Shown: positions 51,765-63,328 of the stretch, one piece after another | Numbering within the stretch: the first letter of the stretch is position 1 | How the letters are laid out: every line of letters starts with the position of its first letter | Translations under genes and position numbers: made by a program | Assembly: GCF_037975445.1 (NCBI RefSeq) | Contig: NZ_CP150254.1 | Span: forward strand, 3,284,001 to 3,348,000 | DNA from: Peribacillus sp. FSL P2-0133 | Lineage (GTDB): Bacteria; Bacillota; Bacilli; Bacillales; DSM-1321 | DNA: 64,000 nt | Direction of reading: 5' to 3' | Notes under the pieces: model-generated | The model's input: the letters and a program-made list of their open reading frames with translations, nothing else | Told to the model about the DNA's origin: nothing | The model's database searches: none

Positions 51765-52685
51765 TCAGCCTCCTGTTAGATGATTGATGGCAATTTGCGG
51801 TAATAACTCTTCAATTTTATCCAATGTACCGAGATCGGATGAAAAGGCTGTAGCACTTCCTGCTGCAAGACTGAAGCGGAAAGCAGATAGAATATCCCCT
51901 GTACTTTCATATGTCCCGATGAAACCTGCGACCATGGAATCACCGGCACCCACTGAATTGATGACGTTCCCTTTTGGAACATTTGCGGAATATGACTCTC
52001 CACCGGAGCAAAGCACGGCCCCCTGTCCCGCCATTGAAACAATAACGTTTTGTGCTCCTGCTTCAACCAATTTAGCGCCATATTCCCTAGCATCATCAAC
52101 CGTTCTTATTTCGGTTGAAAAAAGCTCACCCAGTTCATGATGATTGGGCTTTATTAAAAATGGCCGGTGTGCAAGGACATTCAGTAATTCCTTGCCACTC
52201 GTATCCACCACCACTTTAATGCCGTTATGGGAACAAGACCTTGCCATGGCTTCGTATACATCCGAAGGAACGCTTGGAGGGATGCTTCCTGACAAAATGA
52301 GGATATCATTATTATTCATCTGTTCGATTTGACTAAATAATTGTTGATAATTCCCTTTTGAAATGATTGGCCCTTGGCTATTTATTTCTGTCTCCAGCCC
52401 TGTTTTCAATTTAACGTTTATTCTTGTATCTCCAGCTATCTCTGTAAAGTCCGTGTAAATCTCTTCTTGTCTTAAAAACCTTTTTACAAATTCACCAGTT
52501 TGTCCACCGATGAATCCTAACGCTGTCGTACTATTTCCCAGCCTTTTAAGCACTCGGGAAACGTTGATCCCTTTCCCTCCTGGGAATTTTGCATCATAAC
52601 TGGTTCGATTCACCTTGCCCATTTGAAAACTCTCCACCTCGACCAGGTAATCGATGGATGGGTTTAGTGTCACTGTATAAATCAT
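51765..52685 (-). CDS. fruK: 1-phosphofructokinase (FruK)
   Basis: 306 residues of the PfkB/ribokinase fold. MIYTVTLNPSIDYLVEVESF begins the sugar-binding half; the first PfkB signature is FPGGKGINVSRVLKRLG; the second is NSVGAGDSMVAGFIGTYEST with the catalytic Asp in GAGDS. It phosphorylates fructose-1-P to fructose-1,6-bisphosphate. Its ATG overlaps the fruR stop by one base (TAATG-type coupling). Confidence 0.96.
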   Translation of the reverse strand: MIYTVTLNPSIDYLVEVESFQMGKVNRTSYDAKFPGGKGINVSRVLKRLGNSTTALGFIGGQTGEFVKRFLRQEEIYTDFTEIAGDTRINVKLKTGLETEINSQGPIISKGNYQQLFSQIEQMNNNDILILSGSIPPSVPSDVYEAMARSCSHNGIKVVVDTSGKELLNVLAHRPFLIKPNHHELGELFSTEIRTVDDAREYGAKLVEAGAQNVIVSMAGQGAVLCSGGESYSANVPKGNVINSVGAGDSMVAGFIGTYESTGDILSAFRFSLAAGSATAFSSDLGTLDKIEELLPQIAINHLTGG

Positions 52686-53434
52686 TAAATGGTCACGACC
52701 TTTATCTTTGGATTTTTATGGAGTTGAGCAATAGCCTCTTCATCATTGCTGTCAGTGAGGATTATGGCATCGCTTACATCTGCCACCTTAGCGAAAGTAG
52801 CTTCATTCAGTTTTGAACTGTCAGCAAGCACGTATGTCTCGTTAGAGAGGCGTAATGCCATCTTCTTCAGTAGAGCTTCCTCCGGGTCGGGTGTTGTGAA
52901 ACCCAGATCTTGATGGATGCCGTTCATTCCCAAGAAACATTTATCAAAACGGTATTCATTCAGAAACTGTACAGCATTACTTCCAATAACAGCATTTGTC
53001 GAAAATTTTATCGTTCCGCCCACTAACACTGTTTTGATTTCCAATTCGATGAGTTTTGGAATATGCATAAGACCATTCGTCAGCACCGTTATATTTTTAT
53101 CCTTTAAATAAGGAATCATTTCCGCAGTTGTCGTGCCTGCATCAAGATATATACAATCATTTTTCTCTATGAATGAAGCCGCCAGCTTTGCTATAAGTTG
53201 TTTTTCAGCTCTTGCTTTGTATTGCTTTTCCATAGTTGTTGGTTCAAGGCCTTTTCTTTGAAGTAAAGAGGCCCCACCATGCACGCGTTTCAAGAGCTTC
53301 ATTTCTTCGAGTTGCACTAAATCTCTCCGAATGGTCGACTCCGAGGCTTGTAACTGATCTACAAGCTCTTGCAGCTTTACCGTTCCTTGTTCTTTAAGGA
53401 TCGATAAGATGAACTGGTGCCTTTCAGTTGTCAA
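52685..53434 (-). CDS. fruR: DeoR-family fructose operon repressor (FruR)
   Basis: 249 residues. N-terminal DeoR helix-turn-helix (LTTERHQFILSILKEQGTVK, LQASESTIRRDLVQLEEMKL with KRVHGGA), then the DeoRC sugar-phosphate sensor (DCIYLDAGTTTAEMIPYLKD, VLTNGLMHIPKLIE, KCFLGMNGI, ADSSKL). Fructose-1-phosphate is the known inducer in relatives. TTG 53434 is preferred because GAGGTG lies nine bases upstream and the protein then begins as relatives do; GTG 53446 is the alternative. Confidence 0.92.
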   Translation of the reverse strand: MTTERHQFILSILKEQGTVKLQELVDQLQASESTIRRDLVQLEEMKLLKRVHGGASLLQRKGLEPTTMEKQYKARAEKQLIAKLAASFIEKNDCIYLDAGTTTAEMIPYLKDKNITVLTNGLMHIPKLIELEIKTVLVGGTIKFSTNAVIGSNAVQFLNEYRFDKCFLGMNGIHQDLGFTTPDPEEALLKKMALRLSNETYVLADSSKLNEATFAKVADVSDAIILTDSNDEEAIAQLHKNPKIKVVTI

Positions 53435-53501
53435 CAATTCGCCCACCTCACTTTAATATCATCATCATATATGAAAACGAAGCAATAATCAATCATAAAC
53501 G

Positions 53502-53543
53502 TTTAAAAATACTCAAATTCATTCAAAAATACCTTCAAAAACA
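53502..53543 (-). promoter_or_regulatory. Direct repeats, putative FruR operators
   Basis: Three near-identical decamers on the minus strand, TATTTTTAAA (53502-53511), TATTTTTGAA (53522-53531) and TGTTTTTGAA (53534-53543), upstream of fruR. Direct repeats of this sort are used by DeoR-type repressors. Confidence 0.45.
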
Positions 53544-53617
53544 TTCATTTAGATAGATAGATATGACCTTTCTTTTATCTTTTTTCTATGAAAATATCCT
53601 TTCAGTTCTTCACACAA

Positions 53618-53652
53618 AAAAAACCCCCATGTCATGATGACATGGGGGTTCG
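53618..53652. terminator. odhAB terminator
   Basis: AACCCCCATGTCAT/ATGACATGGGGGTT stem of 14 bp with a T-rich tail on the minus strand. Confidence 0.9.
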
Positions 53653-53662
53653 TATTATTTTA

Positions 53663-54931
53663 TTAGCCTTGAAGTAAAAGTTGTTCTGGATCTTCCAGCA
53701 TATCTTTGATAGCCACTAAGAAACCAACAGCTTCTTTTCCGTCAACGATACGGTGATCATAAGATAATGCAAGGTACATCATTGGCCTGTTTTCGATTTG
53801 ATCTCCAACAGCGATCGGACGAGTCTTGATTGTATGCATGCCCAAGATTCCAACTTGAGGGGCATTCAAAATTGGTGTAGATAATAGGGAACCGAAAGTC
53901 CCGCCGTTTGTGATAGTAAAAGTACCACCTGATAAATCTGAAAGTCCCAGTTTGTTGTTACGCGCTTTAACAGCTAAATCCGAAATGTTCTTCTCGATTT
54001 CAGCAAAGCTTTTGCGGTCAGCATCCCTTACTACCGGAACAACAAGACCTTCATCAGTGGATACAGCTACACCGATATCATAAAAGTTCTTTTTCAGGAT
54101 ATGGTCGCCTTGGATTTCAGCATTCAATAACGGATATTTTTTCAATGCGCCAATGACCGCTTTAGTGAAGAATGACATGAAACCAAGTTTAACATCATTT
54201 GTTTTCACGAAAGAATCCTTATGGCGGCTACGCAATTCCATGACTGCAGAAAGATCGACTTCGTTAAAAGTAGTAAGCATGGCTGCTTCGGATTGTACTT
54301 GAACTAGACGTTTGGCAATGGTTTGACGACGGCGTGTCATCTTAACCACTTCAATGCGGTCATCATTCACTTCAACAGGTGCTGCTGCTTTTTTAGCGGC
54401 AGGAGCTTGTTTAGGAGCTGCCGCAGGTGCTGCAGGTGCATTACTTGCTGCTTCTACGTCTTGTACACGTACACGACCTAGTGGATCGGCTACAGGCACT
54501 TGAGTCAAGTCAATTCCTTTTTCGCGAGCCAATTTCCTTGCAGCTGGTGATGCAATAACTTGTTGAGTGGATGATGCTTCTTTCGCTTCAGCTTTAGGAG
54601 CCTCTTTAGCAGGAGCCGATTGTTCAGCCTTAGCTGGTTCTGCTTTAGCTTCTTCAACCTTAGGAGCTTCCGCTTTTGGAGCTGCAGCAGCTGATCCATT
54701 TTCATCAACGATGGCGATAGCCTGTCCAACTTGGACAGTATCGCCTTCTTCTGCTAAATGTTCCGAAAGTGTACCAGTATAATCTGAAATGATTTCTACG
54801 TTCACTTTATCCGTTTCAAGTTCAAGGACATATTCTCCTTTTTCAACGTGATCACCGGGTTGTTTTAACCATTGCGCAATAGATCCTTCAGAAATTGATT
54901 CTGCTAATTCAGGTACTTTTACTTCAGCCAT
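53663..54931 (-). CDS. odhB: Dihydrolipoamide succinyltransferase, 2-oxoglutarate dehydrogenase E2
   Basis: 422 residues. A lipoyl domain (1-75) has the lipoyl Lys in [11 protein letters not shown]. An Ala/Pro/Glu/Lys-rich linker follows, then an E3-binding domain ([20 protein letters not shown], about 130-165), a second linker and the catalytic core with [31 protein letters not shown] and the active-site [13 protein letters not shown]. Core of the TCA-cycle 2-oxoglutarate dehydrogenase complex. Start ATG 54931 is one base after the odhA stop; the ribosome site GAGGGGGAG lies in the end of odhA. Confidence 0.97.
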   Translation of the reverse strand: MAEVKVPELAESISEGSIAQWLKQPGDHVEKGEYVLELETDKVNVEIISDYTGTLSEHLAEEGDTVQVGQAIAIVDENGSAAAAPKAEAPKVEEAKAEPAKAEQSAPAKEAPKAEAKEASSTQQVIASPAARKLAREKGIDLTQVPVADPLGRVRVQDVEAASNAPAAPAAAPKQAPAAKKAAAPVEVNDDRIEVVKMTRRRQTIAKRLVQVQSEAAMLTTFNEVDLSAVMELRSRHKDSFVKTNDVKLGFMSFFTKAVIGALKKYPLLNAEIQGDHILKKNFYDIGVAVSTDEGLVVPVVRDADRKSFAEIEKNISDLAVKARNNKLGLSDLSGGTFTITNGGTFGSLLSTPILNAPQVGILGMHTIKTRPIAVGDQIENRPMMYLALSYDHRIVDGKEAVGFLVAIKDMLEDPEQLLLQG

Positions 54932-54932
54932 T

Positions 54933-57785
54933 TTATTTCTCCCCCTCATTATTGCGTGTAATTGCTTGAGTCATAATCCGTTGTTGTTCATTTTTATGGA
55001 CAAGTGGATCTCCCTCAGCCGGGCTTGATCTGCGCTTCCTTCCTATATATGTTACTGAAAGATTGCCAGGAGCCGCTGCATTTAGGCGTGGTTCAACAAA
55101 TGTCCAAGCACCCATGTTTTTAGGTTCTTCTTGAGCCCAGAAGATTTCTTTAAGATTTGTATATTTTTTCAGGGCTTCTTGAACTCCAGTGAATGGGAAT
55201 GGATAAATTTCCTCGATACTGATGATTTGCAACCAATCTGTATTTTTTTCAGTTGCCGCTTTTTCACGAAGTTCAACCGCCAATTTACCTGATGCAAAAA
55301 CAATGCGTTCAACCGATTTAGGTTTTTTGCCCAAAGCTTTGGTTTCTACGAATGATTCAAAAGAGCCTTCACTGAATTCTCCTGCTGTAGAAGCCATCAC
55401 TTGATTACGAAGCATACTCTTCGGTGTCATGATGACAAGCGGGCGTACTTGCTCTTGATCCAAAATCTTAGCTTGTCTTCTAAGGATATGGAAGTATTGA
55501 GCTGCCGAGCTTAAGTTGGCAACTGTCCAGTTGTTTTCTGCCGCTAATTGAAGGAAACGCTCCAGGCGTGCACTTGAGTGCTCTGGTCCTTGTCCTTCAT
55601 AACCGTGTGGAAGCAGCATGACAAGACCTGATTTTTGACCCCATTTTGCACGGCCTGCCGCGATGAATTGGTCAAAGATCACTTGTGCTGTATTAGCGAA
55701 GTCACCGAATTGTCCTTCCCATAATACAAGTGTCTCAGGTGCAAATACATTATAACCATATTCATAAGCCAGAACTGCCGTTTCAGTAAGCGGGCTGTTA
55801 TGAACAGCGAATGATGCTTTGGCAGTTTCTAGTGTGTGAAGTGGTGAATATGTTTTTCCGTTAACACTATCATGTAACATGATATTACGTTGAGCGAATG
55901 TTCCACGCTCTGAATCTTGTCCTGTCAAACGGATTGGAGTGCCGTCACTCAATATGGATGCAAATGCCAATGTCTCAGCATGAGCCCAATCAACTTTTCC
56001 GTCAGCACCAAAGGAATCCAAGCGACGTGATAAGATCTTTCCTAATTTTTTATTAGGAGTGAATCCTTCTGGCCACTTAACAAGTTCTTCGTTAATTGTA
56101 ACAAGTTCTTGTTTCGGAACTGAAGTATCAATGGCTGGAAGTCCTTTTTCAATAATCCCAGGAGGATTACATTCTTTAGAAGCTTCCGGTTTATTTCCGG
56201 AAATTTTCGCATATGCATCTGCAAGCCTTGTATCTACTTGCTCAGCAATCGCTTTAACTTCAGCTTCAGTGAACTCGCCAGATTGAATCAGTTTTTTTCC
56301 ATAAAGCTCTTTAACGGTTGAGTGCTTATGAATTAATGCATACATTTCAGGTTGAGTCACCAATGGCTCATCCATTTCGTTATGGCCGAAACGTCTGTAA
56401 CCGATCAGGTCGATCAAGAAATCCTTGTTGTATTTTTCACGATATAGGTTAGCAAGGTTCACAGCAGCCATACATGCTTCCGGATCATCTGCATTCACAT
56501 GCACGATCGGCACTTCAAAGCCTTTGGCCAAATCACTAGCATATAAGGTAGAACGTGAATCTTCACTTTCCGTTGTAAAACCGATCATGTTATTCGCGAT
56601 GATATGGATGGCGCCACCAACTTGATAACCGCGTAAACGGCTTAAGTTAAACGTTTCAGGTACAATTCCTTCACCTGGGAATGCTGCATCACCATGAATC
56701 AGGATTGCAAGAGATTTGGAAATGTCTTGAACCGGGAATCCTTTTTCAGAACGGTCTTCTTGTGCCGCACGAGAATACCCTTCCACGATTGGACCGACTA
56801 CTTCCAAGTGACTTGGGTTATTGGCAAGTGTTATCCTTGCTTTTTGTATATTTGCTTTAGTTATCTGTTTATCCAGACCTAAATGGTATTTAACATCACC
56901 AGTCCATCCATTGTTAATGCCTGTTGAACCTTCGGAAGGAACCAAATCTTTATTCGGTGAATGTTGGAATTCAGAGAAAATGACCTCATATGGCTTTCCT
57001 AATACATGTGCAAGCACATTCAAACGTCCTCGGTGAGCCATGGCAATATTCACATTCCCCGTTCCGTTTTGAACGGTTTGTGAAATCATTTCATCTAAAA
57101 TCGGAACCAAAGCATCCAGTCCTTCAATAGAGAAACGTTTTTGCCCTACATATGTGCGGTGAAGGAATTTCTCGAATCCTTCGACTTCATTCAATCGTTT
57201 AAGTAATAGTTCTCTTTTCTCTTTAGTCACTTCCGGGAACATGTTTCCGGATTCGACCATATCAGTAAGCCATTGCTTTTCATCCAAGTCATTAACATGG
57301 TGAAATTCAAAGGCTATCGTTTTTGTATAGAGTTGTTTTAGGTATTGTACGGCTTCGTATCCGTCTTTCACGTCTTCAGGTGATTCCGGGCAAATAAAGT
57401 CAGCCGGTATTTTCCTTAAATCATCTGCAGTCAAGCCATATTTTTCAAAGTGAATTTGTTCAGTGTCAAGAGCTTCTTCTTTTAAAGGATAAATATTTGC
57501 AGCAAGATGTCCGTATGCACGGATATTTTCAGCTAACTTTACTGCAGACATAATTTTCTTCATTGGAAGAACTTCTCCAGTTTGTACAGTTGGTGCACTT
57601 CCAATCGTTGTTTCTACCGATACATCGAATGAAGGAGGACCTGCTACTTCAAAAAAGTTTTTCAGTTCCGGATCCACTTCTTCCGGGTTGGCTAGAAATA
57701 GATCGTATTGCTCCATGACATACCCAAGGTTTGGACCTGAAAAAGCTTTCCAGTGGTCTAATACCTTAGAATCATTGATGGTCAT
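54933..57785 (-). CDS. odhA: 2-oxoglutarate dehydrogenase E1 (thiamine diphosphate)
   Basis: About 950 residues. N-terminal segment [21 protein letters not shown]1 core with [28 protein letters not shown] and the ThDP/Mg site [15 protein letters not shown]...NNMIGFTT. C-terminal transketolase-like half: [55 protein letters not shown]. Decarboxylates 2-oxoglutarate and passes succinyl to OdhB. I take ATG 57785; an in-frame start five codons earlier lacks support. First gene of odhAB, probably under growth-phase or catabolite control not visible here. Confidence 0.97.
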   Translation of the reverse strand: MTINDSKVLDHWKAFSGPNLGYVMEQYDLFLANPEEVDPELKNFFEVAGPPSFDVSVETTIGSAPTVQTGEVLPMKKIMSAVKLAENIRAYGHLAANIYPLKEEALDTEQIHFEKYGLTADDLRKIPADFICPESPEDVKDGYEAVQYLKQLYTKTIAFEFHHVNDLDEKQWLTDMVESGNMFPEVTKEKRELLLKRLNEVEGFEKFLHRTYVGQKRFSIEGLDALVPILDEMISQTVQNGTGNVNIAMAHRGRLNVLAHVLGKPYEVIFSEFQHSPNKDLVPSEGSTGINNGWTGDVKYHLGLDKQITKANIQKARITLANNPSHLEVVGPIVEGYSRAAQEDRSEKGFPVQDISKSLAILIHGDAAFPGEGIVPETFNLSRLRGYQVGGAIHIIANNMIGFTTESEDSRSTLYASDLAKGFEVPIVHVNADDPEACMAAVNLANLYREKYNKDFLIDLIGYRRFGHNEMDEPLVTQPEMYALIHKHSTVKELYGKKLIQSGEFTEAEVKAIAEQVDTRLADAYAKISGNKPEASKECNPPGIIEKGLPAIDTSVPKQELVTINEELVKWPEGFTPNKKLGKILSRRLDSFGADGKVDWAHAETLAFASILSDGTPIRLTGQDSERGTFAQRNIMLHDSVNGKTYSPLHTLETAKASFAVHNSPLTETAVLAYEYGYNVFAPETLVLWEGQFGDFANTAQVIFDQFIAAGRAKWGQKSGLVMLLPHGYEGQGPEHSSARLERFLQLAAENNWTVANLSSAAQYFHILRRQAKILDQEQVRPLVIMTPKSMLRNQVMASTAGEFSEGSFESFVETKALGKKPKSVERIVFASGKLAVELREKAATEKNTDWLQIISIEEIYPFPFTGVQEALKKYTNLKEIFWAQEEPKNMGAWTFVEPRLNAAAPGNLSVTYIGRKRRSSPAEGDPLVHKNEQQRIMTQAITRNNEGEK

Positions 57786-58161
57786 TTTGTAAACCCCCAA
57801 ATTTTTCTCATAATTTTTTTCATTACGTTTTATCCATCCCCAAATTTCTTTCTTCTAAATTTTCCCCAAATATATGATATATATAAGATATATAATAAAT
57901 AACTTTGGTCATTGAATAATAAAATTTTAAAGGATAAAACGTTTTCAGATGTTATATTAACATGTTTTTGTCGAAATATCCAAAGGTTAAACAACTTTAT
58001 GCAACCTTTTTGAAACTATATTTCTGTTTAATTCGTCAAAATACGCTTTTAATTGACTTTTTTGCTCATTTAAGTCTTTTTTTCGCTAAAAAAAGATTTT
58101 TGTATTTTTGTATAATGATTATTTTTCAGGTAAATTTAACTAGTTTGAAAACCCTTTCACT
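57786..58161. other. odhA upstream region
   Basis: Very AT-rich, 375 bases, with several TATAAT-like words around 57875-57900 on the minus strand. It must hold the odhA promoter, but I cannot choose one. No riboswitch-like structure. Confidence 0.4.
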
Positions 58162-58932
58162 TCAATCAAACTTCCAAGCTGTTAAACTTAGATTGCCATA
58201 TTGAAAGCTCCTGTGCAGGAGAGCTGCCTTTTTTTTGTCATCCCCTGACCCCATTGCGATGACCAATGGAATGAAATGCTCTTTGGAAGGCACAGCCTCT
58301 GTACTATAAGGGGCGGTTTTTTCATATTCAAACAAGGATTGCAAATCCCATTTCATGATTTTCTCTTCGACCCAGTTCTCAAACTCGATTGCCCATCCTT
58401 CTGCAACATGCATATCCTCCTGTATTTGGGTGAAATTATGGACAATTCCACCGCTCCCGATGATCAGGACATTACTTTCCTTTAATTCCCTCAATGTTTT
58501 CCCGATTTCATACTGCTTGTCCAATGGCAGCGCAGGACTAATGGACATAGATACGGTCGGGATATCAGCTTCGGGATACATGATATGCAAAAGCCCCCAT
58601 GATCCATGATCTAGGGGGCGCCTTTCATCAAGTTCCCCCAATACACCTATCCTGGACAATAAGGTTAAAATTCGATCTGACAGCTCCAGGCATCCCCTAG
58701 CTGGATAAGTTATCTGAAATATTTCTTCAGGATACCCTGCAAAATCATAAATGACTTCATGCTTCCCTACTGCTGAAATCATTTGATCTTCACTTTCCCA
58801 ATGTGCTGACAAAATAACGATGGCAGCAGGTTTCTTCATAGTTTGCATATAATCCTTCAAAAAAGAAGTGTAGTTATTCTTTTCCAAAGCTAATAGCGGT
58901 GTTCCATGTGATAAAAACAATGATGGCATCAT
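58162..58932 (-). CDS. DODA-type extradiol dioxygenase family protein (YgiD-like)
   Basis: 256 residues of the class III extradiol dioxygenase (LigB) fold. Fe/Zn-ligand-type residues: PSLFLSHGTPLLAL (His), VILSAHWES (His), DHGSWGLLHIMYP (His), and SGGIVHNFTQIQED (His). It matches the 4,5-DOPA-dioxygenase/YgiD group, metal-dependent ring-cleaving enzymes of catechol-type substrates; the natural substrate in Bacillus is unknown. Starts at ATG-ATG with AAAGGA upstream. Confidence 0.9.
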   Translation of the reverse strand: MMPSLFLSHGTPLLALEKNNYTSFLKDYMQTMKKPAAIVILSAHWESEDQMISAVGKHEVIYDFAGYPEEIFQITYPARGCLELSDRILTLLSRIGVLGELDERRPLDHGSWGLLHIMYPEADIPTVSMSISPALPLDKQYEIGKTLRELKESNVLIIGSGGIVHNFTQIQEDMHVAEGWAIEFENWVEEKIMKWDLQSLFEYEKTAPYSTEAVPSKEHFIPLVIAMGSGDDKKKAALLHRSFQYGNLSLTAWKFD

Positions 58933-59007
58933 AGAAACGATAAATCCTTTCGCATTGTAATCTCAATACCCTATACCTTAATTTACTATAGATAAACATT
59001 GTGTTCA

Positions 59008-59775
59008 TCAATTAAATTGCAATTTCGGGGTTGTCTCATCAATAGTATCAAAGGTATACCCTTCTTTTTTAAGAAATTCAATTATATCAGGCAATGCTTT
59101 CACTGTATTCTTCATACTATTGATATCATGCAATAAGATATTAACATGCTTTTGATTTTTCGTCCCTTTTTGTACGGCAGTAATGATTTGTTGTTCACTT
59201 ATTGACGGACTGAAGCCATCTGTCGAGTCAATGGACCAATCAAAGTAAATATACCCTTTTTCCTTTAGTTGTTGAAGGATTCCATTGATGATGGGTTTCG
59301 TTGCAGCCTGATGCCTCAGACGATTATTCGAGCCGCCAGGAAGGCGCACAATACGGCTTTTTATCCCATACTCCTTTTGCAGCATGGTTTCAAGCCTATT
59401 CAAATCTTGAAAGAAACTCTCAGTCGATCGATAAACGATGGAATAATCATGTGTATAAGAATGAAGGGCAATCGCATGACCGCGGGAAACCATTTCCTGA
59501 TAACTTTCCTTTGCGTATGGTTCTTCATTCCCTTTAACGAAAAATGTGGCCTTAACATTATAGCGGTCCAAAATATCCAATATCTTCATGGTATTCAAAG
59601 ATGGTCCGTCATCGAAAGTCAAATAAGCGATTTTCTGATTTTCCTTACTTTTTAGAATCGGTGTCATCTCTTCAGGAACCATTGCATGTACTTGAATGTT
59701 CTGGACATCCACAACCAACAAAATAATAATGAAAGAACCCGCCATGGAAAGAAATAATTTCAGGATATTCTTCAT
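59008..59775 (-). CDS. Polysaccharide deacetylase (NodB-type), membrane-anchored
   Basis: 255 residues from ATG 59775 (AAGGAAGGGG 11 bases upstream). Residues 5-25 form a signal anchor. NodB motifs: MT1 YLTFDDGPS, MT2 HSYTHDYS (His pair), MT3 RIVRLPGGSNN, MT4 YFDWSIDSTDG, MT5 NILLHDINS. All metal ligands and catalytic residues are present. It likely deacetylates peptidoglycan or another GlcNAc polymer outside the cell; the subgroup is unclear. Confidence 0.9.
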   Translation of the reverse strand: MKNILKLFLSMAGSFIIILLVVDVQNIQVHAMVPEEMTPILKSKENQKIAYLTFDDGPSLNTMKILDILDRYNVKATFFVKGNEEPYAKESYQEMVSRGHAIALHSYTHDYSIVYRSTESFFQDLNRLETMLQKEYGIKSRIVRLPGGSNNRLRHQAATKPIINGILQQLKEKGYIYFDWSIDSTDGFSPSISEQQIITAVQKGTKNQKHVNILLHDINSMKNTVKALPDIIEFLKKEGYTFDTIDETTPKLQFN

Positions 59776-59835
59776 AGGTGTTGCATCCCCTTCCTTTTGA
59801 CCATTAAGATGTACCAATTAAGGGGTTTCATGCGT

Positions 59836-59872
59836 AATAAGGCAGCGGTAAAAAATACCGCTGCCTTTATTA
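59836..59872. terminator. metH terminator
   Basis: AATAAGGCAGCGGTA and TACCGCTGCCTTTATT with an AAAAA loop, seven bases after the metH stop on the minus strand. Confidence 0.9.
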
Positions 59873-59878
59873 AATGAG

Positions 59879-62800
59879 TTATCGATCAACATTAAAGTAG
59901 CGGGCCTCAGGATGTGCAAAAACAATGGCTGACACGGAAGCCTCTGGTTCCATCATGAATCCTTCAGTCAATTCCACGCCAATATCCTGTGGTTGTAACA
60001 GGCGGAATAGCTTCTCCTGGTCTTCCAGATTAGGACAAGCAGGATAACCAAATGAAAACCTTTGCCCGGTGTACTTAGCAGCAAACCGCTCTTTCATGGA
60101 CATTTCAATTGGATCGCTGATACCTAAATCATCCCGCATTAATTGATGAATTCTTTCCGCGAAACCTTCAGCTGTTTCGAGAGCAAGTGATTGAAGGGCG
60201 TGATTTTTCAAGAAATCACCTTCAAGCTTTAGTTTTTCTGCCCATTTTCTGATCCCTTTTCCGGCAGTGACCAGGAAGAAACCAACATAATCCATTTGCC
60301 CGGAGGAAATCGGTTTCGCGAAATCCGCTAAACAAAGATGCGGATTCGTATCTTGCCGGGGGAAGTCGAAAGTTTCCAAAACCTCGTTATGATTGTCCGG
60401 GTTGTAAACCAATAGCTTATCTCCTTCGCTTTGAGCAGGGAAAAATTGATAAACTGCATTCAAGCCATAATCCGGTTCCGTCTTTAGGAATTCAATCAAT
60501 TCATCAACGAGATCATTGAGCTGCACTGCTTTTTCATTCCCTTGCTTAAGCAATTCGGAAACTTTACCTTTTAACCCCAAATGATGTCCAATCAGCATTT
60601 GCCTATTAATATACGGCTGGATGACATCCAATGGATAGTTTTTCAGGACGTGACGCTTGATGTCACGCGGTTTTTGAACAGGAGCATCGCTTAAAGGCGC
60701 AGCTGTGGACTGCTTCCGAACAGGTTTTTCCATCGTGGCAGCAATGGCGGCATTCGCTTTCGCTCTTTCTCGTTTCTCGACTAACTCTTCCAAGTACACC
60801 ACTTTTTTGTCAGAGTCATGTAAAATATTCGTTACAGCCAAACCATCCATCGCATCTTTGGAATATAAAACCGGTCCTTCATATTCAGGTGATATTTTAA
60901 AATCGGTGAATTTACGGGATAATGCTGCCCCTCCCACTAAAATTGGGGTATCTATTCCCGCTTGCCTTAAATCCTGTGCCGTTAAAACCATTTGCTGTGC
61001 AGATTTGACAAGTAACCCAGATAGGCCAATGATGGTTGGCTCATGTTTTCGAACCTCTTCTATGATTTGTTGGGGTGCGACCTTTATTCCCAAATCAATG
61101 ACTTCATAGCCATTATTGGATAGGATGATATCCACTAGGTTTTTCCCGATATCATGCACATCTCCCTTGACAGTCGCCAAAAGGATTTTCCCTTTCTTAG
61201 CACTATCTTCAGAGTTTTCCATTAGTGGTTCAAGGTGAGATACAGCCGCCTTCATCGCTTCAGCACTCTGAAGCACCTCTGCGACAATAAGTTGGTTGTC
61301 ATTAAATAACCTCCCCACCTCACTCATGCCATCCATCAATGGTCCATTGATGATTTCCAATGGGGTGTCACCGCGCTCAATCGCTTCATTTAAATCATCA
61401 ACTAATCCTTCTTTCGTTCCTTCGATAATATAGTTACCTAAACGTTCATCCAATGGCAGGATCACACCATTATCCTTTTTCTCCGCTTTTTTCCCACGAT
61501 AAAACTCGGTAAAAATCGCCAACGTTTCAGTTGAAGTCTCAAACAGGAGTGCCTCGGCCAATTTCACTTCCTCTTCCGGTATCAAAGCGAAACGTTCAAG
61601 TTTTTCTGTATTCACGATAGCATAATCGAGACCGGCTTTTGTACAATGGTAAAGGAAAACTGCATTTAATATTTCCCTTCCCCTCGCTGGCAGACCGAAA
61701 GAAACGTTAGAAATGCCAAGTATCGTTAGGCATTCCGGAAACTTTTCTTTAATCGCCTTTATTCCATTCACCGTTTCCAATGCAGATCCAATATATTGTT
61801 CATCCCCTGTGCCTACAGGAAATACAAGCGGATCAAAAATGATGTCACTTTTGTTTAGACCGTACTTATTAACCAGCAAATTCACAGACCGTGTAGCCAC
61901 TTCCAATTTCCGTTCAGCATCGACGGCCATCCCAGTTTCATCAATCGTTCCTACGACAACGGCAGCACCATATTGATGGACTAAGGGTACTATTTTTTCA
62001 AAGCGCTCTTCACCATCTTCAAGGTTTATGGAATTAATGATCGATTTTCCTTGTGAATGTTTTAATGCTTGTTCAAGTACGACTTCATCCGTAGTATCGA
62101 TGACCAATGGGACTTTCACTTTTTTGACGACCTCTTCCACAAATTCCTTCATATCGCCTAGCTCATCCCCATCAGGATCAGCAAGACAGATATCAATGAC
62201 ATGGGCGCCTTTTTTTACCTGGTTACGTGCAATTTCGGCAGCTGGCTCGTAATGCTTTCCACGTATCAGCTCCTTGAATTTTCGGGAACCGATAACATTC
62301 GTTCTTTCACCTACGAATAAAGGACGCATTGAATCATCATAAATTAGCGGCTCTATGCCCGATACGGCATGACCATGGGCTGCTTCCGTAATTGTACGGG
62401 GCTTCATGCCTTTGAGGACCCTGGAAAGTTCTTTAATATGTTCTGGTGTCGTACCACAACATCCGCCAATGATATTGACCCATCCCTTTTCGGCAAATTG
62501 CTTCATTTTCTCTGCAAGGGAAGTAGGTGACTCATGATAGTGACCTTCTTCATCAGGAAGCCCGGCATTCGGATAACAGCTGATGGCACTATTTGATATA
62601 TCTGCAAGTGTCCTGATATGGTCTATCATGAATTCCGGTCCTGTTGCACAATTCAGGCCGACCGCAACGGGCTTCATATGTTCAACCGATAAATAAAAAG
62701 CTTCTATGGACTGGCCGGCAAGTGTCGTACCCATCGGTTCGATTGTCCCTGATATAATGACAGGTACATCCTTTCCTGTTTTAGCGAATGCTGCTTTGAT

Positions 62801-63328
62801 TCCGGAAAAGGCAGCCTTGACATTAAGCATATCCTGACACGTTTCCACCAATAGCAAGTCTACCCCGCCATCCAAGAGACCCAGTGCCTGCTCTTCATAA
62901 GAATCGGTTAAAATATCAAAAGTCGTTCCACCTGTTACGGAAAGCGTTTTTGTAGTGGGTCCCATCGAGCCAGCTACATACCTTGGCCATTCATCATTGG
63001 AATACTTTTCACAAGCTTTAACGGCAAGCTCAGCTGATATCTTATTTAGCTTGTAAGCGATAGTGCTTATTTCGTATTCCTCAAGAACGATACTGGTCGC
63101 TCCGAAGGTATTTGTTTCAATGATATCTGCACCTGCTGCCAAATATTTTTCATGGATGGATTGAATGATTTCCGGTTGCGTCAGTGATAAATATTCATTG
63201 CAGCCCTCGAATTGTTCCCCGCCAAAATCCTCGACTGTCAAATTCTCCGCTTGAAGCATTGTTCCCATCGCCCCGTCAAGAAGGAGAATCTTAGAATTTA
63301 ACTGATCTTGAATCGCTTTTTTATTCAT
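59879..63328 (-). CDS. metH: Cobalamin-dependent methionine synthase
   Basis: 1149 residues with all four modules. Homocysteine-binding (1-310, [15 protein letters not shown] and the zinc motif [11 protein letters not shown]). Pterin-binding (about 330-600, [32 protein letters not shown]). Cap and B12-binding (about 630-870, [20 protein letters not shown] with the axial His, [13 protein letters not shown]). Reactivation domain (about 920-1149, [20 protein letters not shown]). Converts homocysteine plus methyl-THF to methionine. ATG 63328 overlaps the yitJ stop by eight bases. B12 dependence means activity needs cobalamin uptake or synthesis. Confidence 0.97.
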   Translation of the reverse strand: MNKKAIQDQLNSKILLLDGAMGTMLQAENLTVEDFGGEQFEGCNEYLSLTQPEIIQSIHEKYLAAGADIIETNTFGATSIVLEEYEISTIAYKLNKISAELAVKACEKYSNDEWPRYVAGSMGPTTKTLSVTGGTTFDILTDSYEEQALGLLDGGVDLLLVETCQDMLNVKAAFSGIKAAFAKTGKDVPVIISGTIEPMGTTLAGQSIEAFYLSVEHMKPVAVGLNCATGPEFMIDHIRTLADISNSAISCYPNAGLPDEEGHYHESPTSLAEKMKQFAEKGWVNIIGGCCGTTPEHIKELSRVLKGMKPRTITEAAHGHAVSGIEPLIYDDSMRPLFVGERTNVIGSRKFKELIRGKHYEPAAEIARNQVKKGAHVIDICLADPDGDELGDMKEFVEEVVKKVKVPLVIDTTDEVVLEQALKHSQGKSIINSINLEDGEERFEKIVPLVHQYGAAVVVGTIDETGMAVDAERKLEVATRSVNLLVNKYGLNKSDIIFDPLVFPVGTGDEQYIGSALETVNGIKAIKEKFPECLTILGISNVSFGLPARGREILNAVFLYHCTKAGLDYAIVNTEKLERFALIPEEEVKLAEALLFETSTETLAIFTEFYRGKKAEKKDNGVILPLDERLGNYIIEGTKEGLVDDLNEAIERGDTPLEIINGPLMDGMSEVGRLFNDNQLIVAEVLQSAEAMKAAVSHLEPLMENSEDSAKKGKILLATVKGDVHDIGKNLVDIILSNNGYEVIDLGIKVAPQQIIEEVRKHEPTIIGLSGLLVKSAQQMVLTAQDLRQAGIDTPILVGGAALSRKFTDFKISPEYEGPVLYSKDAMDGLAVTNILHDSDKKVVYLEELVEKRERAKANAAIAATMEKPVRKQSTAAPLSDAPVQKPRDIKRHVLKNYPLDVIQPYINRQMLIGHHLGLKGKVSELLKQGNEKAVQLNDLVDELIEFLKTEPDYGLNAVYQFFPAQSEGDKLLVYNPDNHNEVLETFDFPRQDTNPHLCLADFAKPISSGQMDYVGFFLVTAGKGIRKWAEKLKLEGDFLKNHALQSLALETAEGFAERIHQLMRDDLGISDPIEMSMKERFAAKYTGQRFSFGYPACPNLEDQEKLFRLLQPQDIGVELTEGFMMEPEASVSAIVFAHPEARYFNVDR

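Noticed and set aside
54505..54782. Ala/Ser- or Lys/Leu-rich frames over the odhB linker
   Set aside because: They arise from the low-complexity Ala-Pro-Glu-Lys linker of OdhB read in other frames.
57962..58204. 80-codon plus-strand frame between odhA and the dioxygenase gene
   Set aside because: Composition is Phe/Leu/Lys from AT-rich DNA, no ribosome site and it overlaps the dioxygenase gene end.
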